A stretch of 64,000 nt of DNA from Hoeflea algicola (lineage in GTDB: Bacteria; Pseudomonadota; Alphaproteobacteria; Rhizobiales; Rhizobiaceae), in NCBI RefSeq assembly GCF_026619415.1, contig NZ_JAOVZR010000001.1:2836501-2900500 (forward strand), written 5' to 3'. Positions within the stretch are counted from its first letter, which is position 1. The number at the start of each line of letters is the position of its first letter. Below are positions 38,205 to 47,396 of the stretch, piece by piece. Below the pieces are notes generated by a model. It had not been told where the DNA came from, ran no database searches, and worked only from the letters and a program-made list of their open reading frames with translations. The translations under genes and the position numbers were made by a program.

Positions 38205-39596
38205 ATGTCCGATTCTTCCCGTAATCCGTTTCTCGACGGGCCCCTGCCCGCGATCTTTGTCAAAACCGCGCTTCCCATCATCTTCGTGATGGGCATGAAC
38301 GGTCTTCTGACCGTCGCCGACGCTCTGTTTCTTGGCCACTATGTCGGTGACACCGCACTTGCCGCAGTCACCGTGGTGTTTCCGCTCTACATGCTGATCG
38401 TCGCCGTCGCCACGATGGTCGCCAGCGGCATGGCCAGCCTGCTGGCCCGGCATCTGGGCGGCAAGCAACTGGATGCGGCCCAACAGGTTTTTGCCAGCGC
38501 CCATTGGCTGGCGCTTGCCGCCGGCGCAGTTTTGATTGCCCTCTACGTGCTGTTCGGCGGGCCGGTCATCGCACTGGCTGCCGGCGGAAACCAGAATCTT
38601 GCGACGCTGGCGACGAGCTATCTGCAGATTCTCGTTCTCTTTTCGCCGCTACTTTTCATATTGTCGGTCCAATCCGATGCCCTGCGCAGCGAAGGCCACG
38701 TCGGCTTCATGGCGGCGGCAAGCCTTACAGTTTCGCTCAGCAACATCGGCTTCAATTATCTGCTGATCGCGGTTTTTGATTTCGGCGTCCCGGGTTCAGC
38801 CTACGGCACTGTGCTGGCGCAGGCTTTGGCGCTCATTATCATCTTGGCTTATCGTAGCCGGGGCCAAACTTTACTGCGCCCGACTTCGGTGTTGCGGCAC
38901 GTTACCACCACCGGGTGGGGCAAAATGCTCGCGCTCGGCGCGCCGCAGGGTCTGAATTTCGTCGGCATCGCGCTCGTATCCTCGGCCATCCTGCTGGCCC
39001 TGCAACTGGCCAACACGCCCCATTACGCAGCCACCGTTACCGCCTATGGCATCGTCACGCGGGTTCTCACCTTCGCCATTCTGCCGGTTCTCGGCCTGTC
39101 GCAGGCAATGCAGACCGTTACCGGCAACAATTATGGCGCCGGGTTGTGGCGGCGCACCAACGCCAGTCTCTTACTCGCCCTCGGGATTGCACTGCTGTTC
39201 TGCATTGCGGTTCAGGCCACCTCGACGATCTTCGCGGGGGCCATCGGCGCGGCCTTCGTAAACGATCCGCAGGTCGTAACCGAGATTGTGGCAATCATGC
39301 CGGCAATGGTGATGCTCTATTTTCTGTCAGGACCGCACATCATGCTCGCCGCTCATTTCCAGGCGGTCGGCGATGCCCCGCGCGCTGCCATTCTCGGATT
39401 GTCCAAGCCCTATCTGTTCATGTTGCCATTGATCTTTGCCCTGCCGTATCTTTTCGGCGTTCATGCGATCTGGTGGGCAACCCCCACGGCGGAGGCGCTG
39501 CTCGCGATCGTGGCCGTGCTGGTGCTATGGCAGAGCGCGCGGCGCCGCACCCTTCGCTGGGGCCTGTTTGTCGGCTCCGGAGGAGGCACCGCATGA
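38205..39596 (+). CDS. MATE family efflux transporter
   Basis: The 463-residue product has about 12 hydrophobic helices in two halves of the MatE type: IIFVMGMNGLLTVADALFLG in the first and LALGAPQGLNFVGIALVSSA in the second, with QAMQTVTGNNYGAG. These carriers export drugs or metabolites, driven by sodium or proton gradients. The ATG at 38205 follows GAGGAA; the open frame begins 57 bases earlier. The substrate is not shown and no regulator is adjacent. Confidence 0.92.
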   Translation: MSDSSRNPFLDGPLPAIFVKTALPIIFVMGMNGLLTVADALFLGHYVGDTALAAVTVVFPLYMLIVAVATMVASGMASLLARHLGGKQLDAAQQVFASAHWLALAAGAVLIALYVLFGGPVIALAAGGNQNLATLATSYLQILVLFSPLLFILSVQSDALRSEGHVGFMAAASLTVSLSNIGFNYLLIAVFDFGVPGSAYGTVLAQALALIIILAYRSRGQTLLRPTSVLRHVTTTGWGKMLALGAPQGLNFVGIALVSSAILLALQLANTPHYAATVTAYGIVTRVLTFAILPVLGLSQAMQTVTGNNYGAGLWRRTNASLLLALGIALLFCIAVQATSTIFAGAIGAAFVNDPQVVTEIVAIMPAMVMLYFLSGPHIMLAAHFQAVGDAPRAAILGLSKPYLFMLPLIFALPYLFGVHAIWWATPTAEALLAIVAVLVLWQSARRRTLRWGLFVGSGGGTA

Positions 39597-39770
39597 GTGC
39601 AGCGTCCCGCCAGTCCGCATTGACAACCGCTTTCAGGCTAGCTATCGCGCCACCGGTTTAGTCAGATGGTTTTGACAGGGGCCTGTGTTTGCGACGAGGA
39701 TGGCCCGCGGCTGTCCGGCTGGAATCACTGTTGATGCAAAACGGATCCGGAACGCACGAGGAGATCATTC

Positions 39771-40517
39771 ATGGCTATTGAAAACCGGTCGCCGAGGCTC
39801 GCCATTCTCATCGACGCCGACAACACGTCCGCCAAGATCGCCGACGGCCTGTTCGAGGAGGTCGCCAAGATCGGCGAAGCCAGTGTCCGGCGGATCTACG
39901 GTGATTTCTCCAGCACTCGTTCGAAAGGCTGGACCGAGGTGCTTGCGCGCCACGCAATCATTCCCCAGCAGCAATTCGCCTACACCACCGGCAAGAACGC
40001 CTCCGACATCACCCTGGTGATCGACGCCATGGATCTTTTACACAGCGGTCGCTTCGATGGTTTCTGCCTGGTGTCATCCGACAGCGATTTCACCCGGCTC
40101 GCCTCCCGTATTCGTGAGCAGGGCGTCGATGTCTTCGGTTTCGGCGAACAAAAGACGCCCGAGAGTTTCCGGCAGGCCTGCCGGCGCTTCATCTACACCG
40201 AGAACCTGCTGCCCGCGCCCGCATCAAACGGCAACGACGCCTCCGAGGAATCCAAACCGCTGCGACAACCCAGCGCCGCAACACCGGTCCTGCGAAAAGT
40301 GATCGCGCAGATGGAAAGTGAGGACGGCTGGGTGCCACTCGGCGCTCTGGGAACCCAATTGGCCAACCTCTCGTCCGATTTCGACCCCCGCACCTACGGT
40401 TTTCGCAAACTGAGCGATCTCGTCCGCAAGACCGGCGCCTTTGATCTCGACCAGGTGGATGGAAAGTCACTGCGCATCCGGATCAAGCCCACACGGCGTA
40501 AAAAAGACGGCGCCTGA
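39771..40517 (+). CDS. NYN-domain (PIN-like) protein with C-terminal OST-HTH/LOTUS domain
   Basis: The 248-residue product has an N-terminal NYN/LabA-type nuclease fold (about 8-150) with conserved acidic residues in LAILIDADNTSAK, ASDITLVIDAMDLLHSG and LVSSDSDFTRLASRIRE. After a linker, a LOTUS-like domain spans about 170-245 (LRKVIAQMESEDGWVPLGAL, YGFRKLSDLVRKTG). NYN proteins are expected RNases; LOTUS domains bind RNA, including G-rich or structured RNA. Both parts appear intact. The start has AGGAGA ahead. It is a single gene, and its RNA target is unknown. Confidence 0.9.
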   Translation: MAIENRSPRLAILIDADNTSAKIADGLFEEVAKIGEASVRRIYGDFSSTRSKGWTEVLARHAIIPQQQFAYTTGKNASDITLVIDAMDLLHSGRFDGFCLVSSDSDFTRLASRIREQGVDVFGFGEQKTPESFRQACRRFIYTENLLPAPASNGNDASEESKPLRQPSAATPVLRKVIAQMESEDGWVPLGALGTQLANLSSDFDPRTYGFRKLSDLVRKTGAFDLDQVDGKSLRIRIKPTRRKKDGA

Positions 40518-40642
40518 TCGTCTTGGATTTTACTGGTCCGGAAGCCATCCTGAGCGAGTGGCTCGTTCTCCCGATGGGAAATCACGAGTCGCCAGCGCCA
40601 GTCCACAAGCACGCCACAAGTGGTTTGATATTATGTCTGCAG

Positions 40643-40858
40643 TCACTGTCTTCTTGATGCCAAGAACAGGCTGACCGTGCCGGCGATCCAGGGCAAAGCC
40701 GCCAGGATCAGGAAATCCACATCCCAATAATCTTGCAGGCGCACACTGCAGCCGGGAGAGTTTGGTTGAAACGCGCATGCCAGGCCAACAATATAGGCCC
40801 AGCCGATAATCGGGCCGAGGAAAGTTGCTGCGGCAACGACGTAGAGAAATATTTTCAT
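40643..40858 (-). CDS. Small two-helix membrane protein
   Basis: A 71-residue product with hydrophobic stretches at about 3-24 and 47-67 and a basic end (ASRRQ). Two Cys lie in the loop between them (LACAFQPNSPGCSV). I do not recognise a family. The ATG at 40858 gives a normal membrane-protein start; the ribosome binding site is poor. The frame is open 84 bases further up. It may be a minor real gene or spurious. Confidence 0.5.
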   Translation of the reverse strand: MKIFLYVVAAATFLGPIIGWAYIVGLACAFQPNSPGCSVRLQDYWDVDFLILAALPWIAGTVSLFLASRRQ

Positions 40859-41001
40859 CGGCAGACCATAGGTTTGACTGCCGCGTGTGACCAGACTGCC
40901 GCCAGCTGATGTCTGGCAAATCATTTTGAGATTCGGCGGCACGATCCTGAGCCGTTTGCGCGCATGCTGGGAACAGCTTTACCTGCCTATACGTGCGGCA
41001 C

Positions 41002-42852
41002 TTAGGCCGAATTGCGCACGTGATCCGAACCGGTTGCCGGCGGGCTAACCTTGCCGTTGAACGACCGGAGCAATGTGGTGATGGTCTCGCCATCGACCGG
41101 GCGGGCATAGTGATAGCCCTGCGCCAGCGGACAGCCGATCTCCAGCAGACGGGCGGCCTGTTCGGCGGTTTCGATCCCTTCGGCGATTATGCCGATCTGC
41201 ATTTTGTGCGCCATGCTGATCAACGCCTCGACAATCGCGCTGCAGGCGGTATCGGTGAGCAAGCTGTCGACAAAGGATTTGTCGATCTTGATATAGTCGA
41301 GCGGGAAATCCCTGAGGTGGCTGAGCGAGGCGAAGCCGGTACCGAAATCGTCAAGCGCGATCTGCATGCCTTGCGCCCGCAGACGGGCAACCTGGCTGGC
41401 CACTTCTTGATCCATCAACACATTCTCGGTAACCTCAATCTGGAGAAAGCTCAGCGGAACATTATGGGCCTCGAACGGCGCCCGCAGGCGTTCCTCGAGA
41501 TTGCCGCGCTGGAAATCAACGGTCGAGAGGTTTACCGCCACGTGGCGGAGCTCCAGACCCTCGTCGATCCAGCAGCGCATGGCGCTGGCAATCTGCTCCA
41601 GCATGCAACCGGTCAGGCGAAACGCATTCTTGGAATCGGTCAGCCCCATGGCAAAGGCACCGGCGCTGACAACATTTCCCTCATCGGTGCGAATACGCGC
41701 CAGAGCCTCGACACCGACGATCTTGGCCCGGCGCATGCAGATGACCGGCTGAAAATGGGCAAAAACGCGGTTTTCATTCAGCGCCGAGTCCAACAGCGCA
41801 ATCTGCTCGGTTCGACACTGGATCGAGGTACGCAGGCCGGGGTGGAAATGTATATAGTCGCCTCTGGCCGTCTGCTTGGCATGGTAGAGCGCCAGGTCGG
41901 CATTCTGGCGCAGCAAGTCGGCGCTGGTGCCATCGCTGTTGCTGAGAACGCCACCAATGGTGATCTGCAACAGCATGGTATTGCCGTCGAATTCGTAGGG
42001 CTGCTCCATCTGGCTGAGCAAGCGTCCAGCCAATTCAGCCATGTTTTCGGCATCGTCACAATCGGAGCAAATAACCGCAAATTCGTCACCGCCAAGCCGA
42101 TATACATTGATGCCTGCGCCAACATTTGCAAGGCGCCGGGCAACTTCGCAGATCAACGCATCTCCAACCGAATGGCCCATGCGGTCATTGACCTGTTTGA
42201 GATTGTCGATATCGAGCAACAACAGGCCGAAACTCCGCGCCGGCAGAGACATGCTCTGGGCGATGATTTCATCAAAAGCATAGCGGTTGAAAAGGCCGGT
42301 CATCTGGTCGTGATAGGCCAGATGCTGCAGGCGGCGACTGACCTCGGCTCGCTCCATGGCGATGGAACACAGATGCACGCAGGTATCAACGAGTTGACGC
42401 TCCACGTCGCTCGGCCCGCGAGACTCACGATAGTAGAATGCAAAAGTTCCCACCACCCTACCCTCGCGCGATTTGATCGGGCTGGACCAGCAGGCCTTCA
42501 ACCCTAAAGGAAGGGCAAGATCCTGGTAATCCTTCCAGCGAAAGTCGGTGGCGATATCTGTAACTTCAACGGGGATGCCGAGAAAAGCGGCAGTGCCGCA
42601 GGACCCCACTTCTGGCCCGATCGGGTGTCCGTCGAGCGCTTCGCCATAGGATCGGGGCAGGCCGGGCCCGGCAACCGGATGGATAAAGCCACCCGCGTCA
42701 ATTGAAGCGATTGTGCAATTGGCGCCAGGGGCGAGCGCCTCGGCGCGTCGGCACAAGGTGTCCGCAACCTCGGTAAAAGGCACGCCTGTGGCCACAGCCT
42801 CAAGTATCTCGTTCTGCAGTGCCGACAATTCGGACTCGCGTCTGGCTTGCAT
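41002..42852 (-). CDS. GAF-GGDEF-EAL bifunctional cyclic di-GMP protein
   Basis: The 616-residue product has a GAF-type sensor (about 15-175; GSCGTAAFLGIPVEVTDIA), a GGDEF domain (about 190-345) and an EAL domain (about 365-600). The diguanylate cyclase motif RLGGDEF is intact. The phosphodiesterase residues look intact too: VGVEALARIR, VNLSTVDFQRG, EVTENVLMD, DDFGTGFASL and IIAEGIET. Either or both activities are therefore possible. It is soluble, with no membrane helix. The ATG at 42852 has GAAGGA ahead. It opens the signalling island but is transcribed away from the next gene, with 705 bases between. Confidence 0.94.
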   Translation of the reverse strand: MQARRESELSALQNEILEAVATGVPFTEVADTLCRRAEALAPGANCTIASIDAGGFIHPVAGPGLPRSYGEALDGHPIGPEVGSCGTAAFLGIPVEVTDIATDFRWKDYQDLALPLGLKACWSSPIKSREGRVVGTFAFYYRESRGPSDVERQLVDTCVHLCSIAMERAEVSRRLQHLAYHDQMTGLFNRYAFDEIIAQSMSLPARSFGLLLLDIDNLKQVNDRMGHSVGDALICEVARRLANVGAGINVYRLGGDEFAVICSDCDDAENMAELAGRLLSQMEQPYEFDGNTMLLQITIGGVLSNSDGTSADLLRQNADLALYHAKQTARGDYIHFHPGLRTSIQCRTEQIALLDSALNENRVFAHFQPVICMRRAKIVGVEALARIRTDEGNVVSAGAFAMGLTDSKNAFRLTGCMLEQIASAMRCWIDEGLELRHVAVNLSTVDFQRGNLEERLRAPFEAHNVPLSFLQIEVTENVLMDQEVASQVARLRAQGMQIALDDFGTGFASLSHLRDFPLDYIKIDKSFVDSLLTDTACSAIVEALISMAHKMQIGIIAEGIETAEQAARLLEIGCPLAQGYHYARPVDGETITTLLRSFNGKVSPPATGSDHVRNSA

Positions 42853-43557
42853 AGACTGTTCCTTCAGATGCAACCTCGCCACAACAACAGAAGCGAATGT
42901 CTATTTTCTTTACGCAAGCCCCAACGACACGTTTTAGGACCAATTTCGCTGAGAAGGCTTCGCGGTGGTTAACATTAGCTTGCCAAAACGGCTCAGGGGC
43001 AGGTTTGCGTTGCGCCTGATGAGGTGGCAATCGCAGCAAACAATAGCTCGAAGGCGCGTTATACTCTCGCACTCCACTGCCGATAACGAAGATGAAGCCA
43101 CCGACAATGCGCCGGCCATTTTCCGGGCAATCCCCTGACAAGTGGGAATGCCGCTCAATCGGCTTCGTTGCCTGCCACCAGCCACATACCAACGTCCCTC
43201 GCACACGGTGAATCAGAACGAGACTAATTCCGCAAGCAAATCAAACCGGCATCAAGCCAATCTTGCGTCATTCCCGTTTCGAAAAATAGTGCGTTACATT
43301 CGAGGTTGACAGCTTAATTGGTTATTAATCGAAATAAAATAAATTAACAAATTGTAAATATCCTATTTAATGCAAATTAGTCTGTTTGCATCAGAGAATT
43401 ACTATCTAATTGAGGGGAATATACAATGAAGCCCGCGACAAAAATGTAGGAACATTGATACATAGACGTTCCCTATCAGGAAGGACGTTGAAGAAGGGGC
43501 CTGATTTCGCACGAAATTTCCGACACATCACCGTCACCGCAACAAGAGAGATATGAA
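42853..43557. other. Long divergent intergenic region with AT-rich core and mini-ORF
   Basis: No full gene is seen in these 705 bases. The part at 43300-43400 is strikingly AT-rich for this genome, as expected of a strong or silenced promoter. At 43426-43449 a seven-codon frame (MKPATKM) follows GAGGGG by 8 bases, about 110 bases before the next gene. It could be a leader peptide or chance. Confidence 0.45.
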
Positions 43558-44916
43558 ATGCTGAACGTTGTATCTCTTGTTAGTGGATTAGAGCCCGACA
43601 CTTCCGTTCCGGTGGAAACCCTGTTCAGCAATGCATCGCGGCCTTCGGTGCATGTCATAGGTGGTGGCGAGTTTCTCGACTCTATAACCTCCATCCTGGG
43701 GCCGATGAGCTACATCCCCGCCCCAGTCGAAACCTCAACCCAGCTCACTGTAGCTCAAGAGGCAGGCACCGGCACAATCGTGGTAATCGACGGCGCGCTT
43801 CCCGGTGCGCTCGAGATTTGCCAGGCAATGGACGAACTCGTACCCAAGATACTGATTTCGCCGGAATCCTCATTTTCGTTTCGCGCCAAATGTGCCCAGG
43901 CGAATGTAACGACCGTGATGAGCGCCCCGATCGATCAGGCCGAATTCATCAACTGGCTGGAGCATTTTGGCGGCCAGATGAGCAGTCAGCCTGCGTCGAT
44001 CCTGTTGGTCGACGATGACCCGCTGGCGTCTGAAGTCTATGCCGAGATGCTGCGCGCCAATGGCATGACCGTTTCGGTTCTCAATGACCCATTCAACATC
44101 ATCATGACAATGGAGCGATCCTTTTTCGATCTCGTCATCATGGATCTTCAGATGCCCGGCACCAATGGCATCGAAATCGCCAAAATCATTCGCCAGCATC
44201 AAAACCACCTCTCGATCCCGATCGTGTTCTTGTCCTCCGAAGAAGACAAGCAGGTTCAGATGAAAGCGCGGCAATTCGGCGGAGATGATTTCATCTCGAA
44301 ACGGGCCGACCTAGATGCGCTGGTCTCGCTGATCCATCTGCGGGTGCAGCGGGCTCGTGTTCTGCGCAACCTGATAGAGCGCGATGGCTTGACCGGCTTG
44401 CTCAACCACCGCCGCTTCAAGGAACGTGTCGGCCATGAAATGGCGCGCTACCGCCGCACCAAACTGCAATTCTGCGTCGCCATGATCGATGTCGATCACT
44501 TCAAGAAAGTCAATGATACCTGGGGGCACCCGGTTGGCGACAAGGTCCTGTCTATCCTGGCGCGGGCGCTGGTCGGCTGGGTCCGCAAGACCGATGTGGT
44601 CGGCCGCTATGGCGGTGAGGAATTCGCGGTTCTGCTGCTCGACACGTCGCCGGACATGATCTTCGAGGTGATGGAAAATTTCCGCAAGCATTTTGCAAAG
44701 ATGACTTTTGACGGTCTCGGCGAACAGTTCTCGCTGACCGTCAGTATCGGCGTTGCCGGGTGCACTGCGGACGGCGACGGTGCGGCTCTCTTCGCCCAGG
44801 CCGACAAGGCACTTTACCTGGCCAAAAGCAATGGCCGCGATCAGGTTGTCATCGCCGAACCGGAGGCAACGCCCGCTTGCAGCAAGACTGCCTCTGCAGA
44901 TGCGGGCAAGACTTGA
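43558..44916 (+). CDS. Response regulator diguanylate cyclase (pseudoreceiver-receiver-GGDEF)
   Basis: The 452-residue product has a receiver at about 145-265 (ILLVDDDPLASEVYAEML; phospho-Asp in DLVIMDLQMPG; Lys in DFISKR) and a GGDEF domain to about 430. The active site YGGEEF is intact, and RKTD stands five residues before it as a product-inhibition I-site. Residues about 30-140 look like a second receiver fold lacking the acidic pocket (VVIDGALPGALEI, VMSAPID). PleD has two receivers before GGDEF, but there the degenerate one is second. Phosphorylation should raise cyclic di-GMP. The ATG follows AAGAGAG. The PilZ-protein gene follows 88 bases later. Confidence 0.92.
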   Translation: MLNVVSLVSGLEPDTSVPVETLFSNASRPSVHVIGGGEFLDSITSILGPMSYIPAPVETSTQLTVAQEAGTGTIVVIDGALPGALEICQAMDELVPKILISPESSFSFRAKCAQANVTTVMSAPIDQAEFINWLEHFGGQMSSQPASILLVDDDPLASEVYAEMLRANGMTVSVLNDPFNIIMTMERSFFDLVIMDLQMPGTNGIEIAKIIRQHQNHLSIPIVFLSSEEDKQVQMKARQFGGDDFISKRADLDALVSLIHLRVQRARVLRNLIERDGLTGLLNHRRFKERVGHEMARYRRTKLQFCVAMIDVDHFKKVNDTWGHPVGDKVLSILARALVGWVRKTDVVGRYGGEEFAVLLLDTSPDMIFEVMENFRKHFAKMTFDGLGEQFSLTVSIGVAGCTADGDGAALFAQADKALYLAKSNGRDQVVIAEPEATPACSKTASADAGKT

Positions 44917-45004
44917 TGGAGATCCGGACACCCACCGCTCTTCGTGTGTCCCGTGACGCTGTTTGCCTTCCGGCTTCTTTGCTCCAAACGATTGGACCAG
45001 ACAA

Positions 45005-46264
45005 ATGAATGTGACCTACGACAAAGCCGCCGAAAGTTCGGACATAACGCTCAATGGCCGCTCGGTCTGCATTGTCGATGATGACCATCTGTACCGGGGC
45101 CATCTTGCTGCGCTGCTCGGACAGGCACATATCAGGACGATGGAAGCCGGTGACAGCTTCACCCTGGTCCAGGTTCTGGAAAAGGAGATGCCCGACTGCA
45201 TTCTTCTCGACTACAACCTCGATGCAGAGAACGGTTTCCGGCTGCACGAACAACTCAAGCTCCGCTTCCCCCACCTTGCACCGGTGGTCATGCTGTCGGC
45301 CGATGAATCCCAGCGCACAGCAATCAAGGCTTTCCGCATGGGGTTTTATGATTTCCTGCCGAAGCGGAACCTGCGGCTTGAGGAAATTACCGCCATCATT
45401 CAGAAAACCATCATCCGCCACGACAGCGAAACCGCGCGCTATGATGAGGTTTCAGCACTGCGTAAAAACGCGTTGTTCGATGATCTCACAGGCATGTATT
45501 GCCGCGACGAACTGGACACCAAACTGGCCCATGTTGCGAAATCGGCGGCCAAATTGCGGACGAAATTCGCGATCTTTTCGATTTGCCTGGCCGACTACCA
45601 GACAATCGGCACCAATTACGGCATTGCCAATGCCGACGAAATTCTTCGCAGCTTTGCCGGCAAGATCCGGACAACCATCAGAGCAGATGATTTCTGCGGC
45701 CGTTTCGACGAAGACAGCTTCCGTTATGTCATGGACCGGAATGTTTCCGACGCCAGTATCATCGAGTGTCAGAGACGCCTCACCGAAAAACTGACATTCT
45801 CCCATCATCTCAAATCAGTAGAACTGCAAATCGTGCCCTTGATCAGGGTTTCGGTCTCCAGTGATCATGGCGATCTCGCGCAAATGATGCAGTCGCTGGC
45901 TGAACAGCAGCAGCAGCAGCTGGACGCGTTGCGGGCCGAAAGCGACCCCAATGGCTGGAGCGCCCTGCCTGACGGTTCCTTGCCAGCCAGTGCGGGCGTT
46001 GCCGAAGTCAAGGAACGGCGGAAGTCGGTTCGCATGCGGACCCTGAAACCTGCCTTCATCGCGGTTGAAGAATGGTCGTCAAAGATCAATTGCACCGTTC
46101 GCAATATTTCCGATGGCGGCGCGCGTATCCGGTTGGAGCAGCCCCTGGCATTGCCGGAGTATTTTCTGCTCAAGATCACCCGCTCCGGGCCTCTCAGACG
46201 GGTCCGCAAATGCTGGCACATCAATGATGAAATCGGCGTCGAATTCTGTGATGAAGCAAGTTAG
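45005..46264 (+). CDS. Receiver - degenerate GGDEF - PilZ protein
   Basis: The 419-residue product starts with a receiver (about 18-135; CIVDDDHLYRG, phospho-Asp in ILLDYNLDAENG, Lys in LPKRN). A GGDEF-like domain follows at about 155-300, in which the active-site loop is replaced by GRFDEDSF, so cyclase activity is unlikely. The C-terminal PilZ domain (about 335-415) has the cyclic di-GMP binding motifs ERRKSVRMR and NISDGGARI. It looks like an output that reads both phosphorylation and cyclic di-GMP. A Gln run sits in the linker. The start is uncertain: the ATG at 45005 has a weak site, and the frame opens at 44963. Confidence 0.88.
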   Translation: MNVTYDKAAESSDITLNGRSVCIVDDDHLYRGHLAALLGQAHIRTMEAGDSFTLVQVLEKEMPDCILLDYNLDAENGFRLHEQLKLRFPHLAPVVMLSADESQRTAIKAFRMGFYDFLPKRNLRLEEITAIIQKTIIRHDSETARYDEVSALRKNALFDDLTGMYCRDELDTKLAHVAKSAAKLRTKFAIFSICLADYQTIGTNYGIANADEILRSFAGKIRTTIRADDFCGRFDEDSFRYVMDRNVSDASIIECQRRLTEKLTFSHHLKSVELQIVPLIRVSVSSDHGDLAQMMQSLAEQQQQQLDALRAESDPNGWSALPDGSLPASAGVAEVKERRKSVRMRTLKPAFIAVEEWSSKINCTVRNISDGGARIRLEQPLALPEYFLLKITRSGPLRRVRKCWHINDEIGVEFCDEAS

Positions 46265-46363
46265 AGCGGCTTCAGTCCCAGCCGCGTCCGCCAGGAGGCT
46301 CGGCAATAACGACGGTTGGCGGACCTGATGTCCGCTGATTTCAAGAACAGGGAATACCAACCA

Positions 46364-46711
46364 ATGGTCAGCCATTCACAGGGCATCAACAAATTCGATC
46401 AGCTGCCGGATGAGGCACAGAACCGGATTGCACAGTTGCGCCTCCTCTTTGTGGCACGGTGTCAGGAAAATCTGGTGCAGATCAAGCAGGTGCTGGACCA
46501 ACGGGCTGAGGCAAACGGGCCGTCGACGCGGGATTCCGAGCTCATCAAACTGGCCCACTCACTGGCGGGCGCATCGGCAATATTCGGATATCAGGAACTG
46601 GGCCGCGCTGCATCCATGGTTGAATCAACGCTGCGCGAAGACAGTTATATCGAGGCTGAGTCCGCCCTGGTTATCGATGTATTGATCGACCAGCTCACAG
46701 CGCTCGGCTGA
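46364..46711 (+). CDS. Single-domain histidine phosphotransfer (Hpt) protein
   Basis: The product of about 115 residues is all helical, with the Hpt phospho-His in LIKLAHSLAGASAIFGYQEL. This is the usual HxLxGxxxxxG-like pattern with the following conserved Gly. It would shuttle phosphate between a hybrid kinase receiver and a downstream response regulator. The ATG at 46364 with AGGGAA ahead is preferred; an ATG at 46328 would add 12 residues. It lies 99 bases behind the PilZ gene on the same strand and probably in the same operon. Confidence 0.85.
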   Translation: MVSHSQGINKFDQLPDEAQNRIAQLRLLFVARCQENLVQIKQVLDQRAEANGPSTRDSELIKLAHSLAGASAIFGYQELGRAASMVESTLREDSYIEAESALVIDVLIDQLTALG

Positions 46712-46875
46712 AGCAGTCATGGCCCGGCTGGTCAAGTGGCCATGAAGTTGACTGTCGGCTGGCTAAGTCACCGGTGGCAATGCATGTCGGGTTGAACATC
46801 CATGAATGAGCGACCCTGTTGCAGCGTGCGCCCTGCTGGGTATCGCTAGATTGAATGCGGGGCTTGCGCCCTGCT

Positions 46876-47262
46876 TCAGCCTTTGACCCGTGTAAAAAGC
46901 TCCCTTGCCTGCGTGGCCAGGGTCATCGGATCAAACGGTTTGGAAATTACACCCTCAGCACCCAATCCCAAGAAACACTCGATGTCTTCCGGCCGGGTTC
47001 TCGCCGTTATGAAGATCACCGGAACGGATCCGTGAACCTCGTCCTGTTTGAGACGGGCCAGGGTTTCCGGGCCATCCATCCCCGGCATCATCACGTCAAG
47101 CAGGATCAGGTCCGGCAGCCACTCCTGAACGATGGCCAGCGCCGCTGAACCCGACGCGGCGGTTCTCAGTTCAATATCGGGATCAAGCTCAAGCGACATT
47201 CCGGCAATTTCGCGGATATCATCTTCGTCATCCACGTACAGTATTTTCAAGGGTTCAGTCAT
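46876..47262 (-). CDS. Single-domain response regulator (CheY-like)
   Basis: The 128-residue product is one receiver domain with all key residues: acidic pair in ILYVDDEDDIRE, phospho-Asp in LILLDVMMPGMDG, Thr in FITARTR and Lys in VISKPFD. It has no output domain, so it acts by protein contact or as a phosphate sink or relay element. The gene lies 134 bases downstream of the giant hybrid kinase on the same strand and converges with the Hpt gene. Confidence 0.93.
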   Translation of the reverse strand: MTEPLKILYVDDEDDIREIAGMSLELDPDIELRTAASGSAALAIVQEWLPDLILLDVMMPGMDGPETLARLKQDEVHGSVPVIFITARTRPEDIECFLGLGAEGVISKPFDPMTLATQARELFTRVKG

Positions 47263-47396
47263 GGGTACTTTCGTGCTCAGGCGCATAGCGGTTTGATATA
47301 AAGGCTTGGCATAGATGCCGAGTTCGATGGCCAGGTGCGCCCGATGGTCCGGGCCGATATTCTGACACCTATCGTCGTAACGGGCGTTGGCAAGCT

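Noticed and set aside
40993..42507. Plus-strand open frame of 504 codons
   Set aside because: It is antisense to the GAF-GGDEF-EAL gene, whose motifs are intact.
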